From assembly GCA_965230215.1 (NCBI GenBank), contig CBDDKN010000001.1, positions 1,054,001-1,118,000 of the forward strand: a DNA stretch of 64,000 bases, given 5' to 3'. Numbering within the stretch: position 1 is the stretch's first letter; every line of letters starts with the position of its first letter. The position numbers and the translations under genes were made by a program. The notes beneath the pieces were generated by a model. That model ran no database searches and had not been told where the DNA came from. It worked only from the letters and a program-made list of their open reading frames with translations. Below, piece by piece: positions 62,189 through 64,000 of the stretch. Source of the DNA: RFSX01 sp965230215. Its GTDB lineage: Bacteria > Bacteroidota > Bacteroidia > Chitinophagales > Saprospiraceae.

Positions 62189-64000
62189 ATGAAAAGAATT
62201 TTACTTTTTGTAATCCTAATACTAACCCTACCGATACTACATTCAAACAATCTTAATGCCTACTCCAATGAAGAGCCATGCATGGATTGTCACACGTCTC
62301 CATTGCTATTCTGTCCTTCGACATACTTTGGATGTCCTGGTGATAATCTTGATCCTTCATTGACAGGTACACCTGTAGCACTTCCCGGTGACATGAATTG
62401 TCCTACACCGGAGGTAAGTTATACGGATACCCTAATAACGGATACGCCTTGCTTTAAAAAATACCACAGAATCTGGCGTGCAGACTATCCTGAAGGTACA
62501 GCAGATCCAAAGCTTTTTGCGCAGTGCATTCAAACTATATTTCTTGAAGACAATGAAGACCCTGTGATCAGCGATTGCCCATCCGATATCTCCATTGACC
62601 TTTTGGCTCAGTGCGATAGTACGGCTTTCTGGACCATTCCAACGGTGACTGATAATTGTGCAGGTGTCAGTCTTGATAGCAACTTTGCTCCTGGTGATAC
62701 TTTTCCATCCGGGTCAACCACTGTACTGTATATTGCTGAAGATGCATGCGGAAGATTAGACAGTTGTAGCTTCAACGTCATTGTCTCCGGCGTATGCTGT
62801 GAAAATGTTGTTTTGTCTTGTCCTCCGGATACGTCGGTATGTGTCAACGCCACGCTGGATCCACTTTTAACAGGATTCGCTACTTTCTCTATGCCAGATT
62901 CCACTTGTACGGATGCCTTCATTTTCTACTCTGATAGTTTGTTGATGAACAATCCTGATTGTTCCGCAGGTGTCATCCTGGAGAGAACCTGGTATGCGTC
63001 TGATTCCAATCAAATTAGCATTTACGACAGCTGTGTTCAAATAATAACAAGTTTTGACACCATAGCTCCCGAAATCCAGAATATCCCACAAGACATTACA
63101 GTCGTCGGTCTAGGAAGTAATTGTACAGCCATAGCAAACTGGACTGAACCCATAGCTGTTGACTCATGTGGAGTTGAAGCTTTTTCATCGAACATAAGCA
63201 GTGGATCAAGTTTCCCTGAAGGTGTATCTACAATAAGTTATGCTGCAGTTGACTATTGTGGTAATACAGCAGTGGCAAGCTTTACTGTGACCGTAGAGTG
63301 TGATACTTCCTGTATCAGTGTACCGGTTATAACTTGTCCGTCCGATATGACAATCTGCCCTCAGGATTCCCTACCCGATCCTCTTGTTACAGGATTTGCG
63401 ACGGCTATTCCAGGTGACAGTCTATGTGCTGCGCCCATCGTCAGCTATAGTGACAGTATAATACAAATGGGTAATTGCGCGAATGCAATGATCATTGAAC
63501 GACAATGGATAGCTGAAGATCCAGACAACAATATATTAGCTGACACTTGTTACCAATACATTACCCTGGAAGATACGAGTCCTCCTGTCATAAACAACGC
63601 ACCACAAGATATCACCATTACGGTCAATGCCGCCAATTGCCTTATTCCTGCAAGTTGGATTGAACCTGATGCAACTGACAATTGTGGACTTCAAAGCTTT
63701 ACGAGTAATATCCCAAGTGGATCCTTGTTTTCTGAAGGTGTGACTACTGTCGTATACACAGCCATTGATAATTGTGGTCTGATAAGCACGATAAGCTTTA
63801 CTATCACCATAGATTGTTTGGCATCATGCGGCATAGCTCCGATCATCAATTGCCCATCTGATTATTGGGCATGTCCAGGTGGAGGTATACCTACACCATA
63901 TGAATCGGGATATGCTCTTGCTACTGCCGGTTCACCTGAATGTGGAGATCCATTGGTTACCTATTCAGATATTATCGTGAGTTCCGGACCTTGTGCCACA
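62189..64000 (+). CDS. HYR-repeat surface protein, 3'-truncated
   Basis: The frame runs from ATG 62189 to the right edge (604 codons) with no stop, so the protein continues beyond. A signal peptide is predicted (about 1-25). The rest is a tandem array of about 172-residue units, each starting with a CP-x-D cysteine block (at 62312, 62819, 63335 and 63851), a DPLLTGFAT-like element, and then an HYR domain such as NCTAIANWTEP...DSCG with FTVTVEC. Unit lengths are 507, 516 and 516 bases. HYR/immunoglobulin-like arrays of this type are typical of adhesins exported by type IX secretion. A CMDCH sequence near residue 31 resembles a heme motif but is probably incidental. Function: likely adhesion. 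Confidence 0.85.
   Translation, partial: MKRILLFVILILTLPILHSNNLNAYSNEEPCMDCHTSPLLFCPSTYFGCPGDNLDPSLTGTPVALPGDMNCPTPEVSYTDTLITDTPCFKKYHRIWRADYPEGTADPKLFAQCIQTIFLEDNEDPVISDCPSDISIDLLAQCDSTAFWTIPTVTDNCAGVSLDSNFAPGDTFPSGSTTVLYIAEDACGRLDSCSFNVIVSGVCCENVVLSCPPDTSVCVNATLDPLLTGFATFSMPDSTCTDAFIFYSDSLLMNNPDCSAGVILERTWYASDSNQISIYDSCVQIITSFDTIAPEIQNIPQDITVVGLGSNCTAIANWTEPIAVDSCGVEAFSSNISSGSSFPEGVSTISYAAVDYCGNTAVASFTVTVECDTSCISVPVITCPSDMTICPQDSLPDPLVTGFATAIPGDSLCAAPIVSYSDSIIQMGNCANAMIIERQWIAEDPDNNILADTCYQYITLEDTSPPVINNAPQDITITVNAANCLIPASWIEPDATDNCGLQSFTSNIPSGSLFSEGVTTVVYTAIDNCGLISTISFTITIDCLASCGIAPIINCPSDYWACPGGGIPTPYESGYALATAGSPECGDPLVTYSDIIVSSGPCAT
62312..64000 (+). repeat. Tandem ~516-bp coding repeats (HYR units)
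   Basis: Four unit starts at 62312, 62819, 63335 and 63851 give periods of 507, 516 and 516 bases, all in frame. Units are diverged at the DNA level but keep cysteine and DxCG positions, pointing to old duplications kept under selection. Confidence 0.7.

Noticed and set aside
62275..62295. CMDCH heme-binding-like motif near the start of the HYR protein
   Set aside because: A single CxxCH in a disulfide-rich surface protein, with no other cytochrome features; most likely chance.
1..64000. Mobile elements, rRNA, CRISPR arrays
   Set aside because: Searched by eye for transposase motifs, terminal inverted repeats, short regularly spaced repeats and rRNA blocks; none found.

Overview
The window reads as a chromosomal piece of an AT-rich Bacteroidota, most likely a marine Saprospiria-type organism. 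This rests on a PorP/SprF type IX secretion protein, a truncated HYR-repeat surface protein, a redoxin-dockerin protein, a DUF2795 protein, ASPIC/FG-GAP lipoproteins, near absence of Shine-Dalgarno sites, and promoters of the Bacteroidota form TTTG-N19-TAnnTTTG. Taxonomy is inferred from gene content, not from a marker-gene tree. No rRNA, transposon, prophage or CRISPR array was seen; one tRNA (Lys-UUU) is present.

Region 1 (1-21852) is a surface or extracellular polysaccharide locus. It holds a truncated SASA-type esterase, an MBOAT O-acyltransferase with an AlgX/AlgJ-like partner, three methyltransferases (one fused to a GT2 glycosyltransferase), a Wzz-like protein, a Wzx-like flippase, a Wzy/ligase-like protein, three further glycosyltransferases, a sulfotransferase, UDP-glucose dehydrogenase, a UDP-glucuronate decarboxylase and the two ATP sulfurylase subunits CysN and CysD. 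Together they predict a Wzx/Wzy-type glycan that carries uronic acid and/or xylose and is O-acylated, methylated and sulfated.

Region 2 (21931-34833) is mostly on the minus strand. It has a secreted metalloprotease broken by a one-base deletion inside its zinc motif, class Ia ribonucleotide reductase (nrdB-nrdA) behind a leader with a large hairpin and a DnaA-box pair, CorA, a LolC/E-type permease, a methionine-type aminotransferase, a 2-keto-4-pentenoate hydratase-family protein, an exported PPP-type phosphatase fused to a CotH-like domain, and a free-standing Pycsar-effector-like (DUF5706/PycTM) membrane protein directly upstream of it. The last two are the most unusual pair in the window.

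Region 3 (34949-51944) is mainly housekeeping: a large FG-GAP/ASPIC lipoprotein, tRNA-Lys with promoter and terminator, a sugar-porter MFS, an ArsM-like methyltransferase, a nucleoside deaminase, PhoH2, RNase Z, a STAS protein, ClpC, the infC-rpmI-rplT ribosomal cluster, a MacB-type permease, QueA and a DUF2795 protein.

Region 4 (51943-64000) has an EamA transporter, a FadH-like flavoenzyme, an NlpC/P60 protein whose catalytic cysteine is alanine, PorP/SprF, a thioredoxin-fold lipoprotein, an SDR, an outer-membrane barrel, a hot-dog thioesterase, LipB, the redoxin-dockerin protein and the start of a large HYR-repeat protein running off the right end. TTG start codons are unusually frequent across the window, including infC, rnz and several polysaccharide genes.
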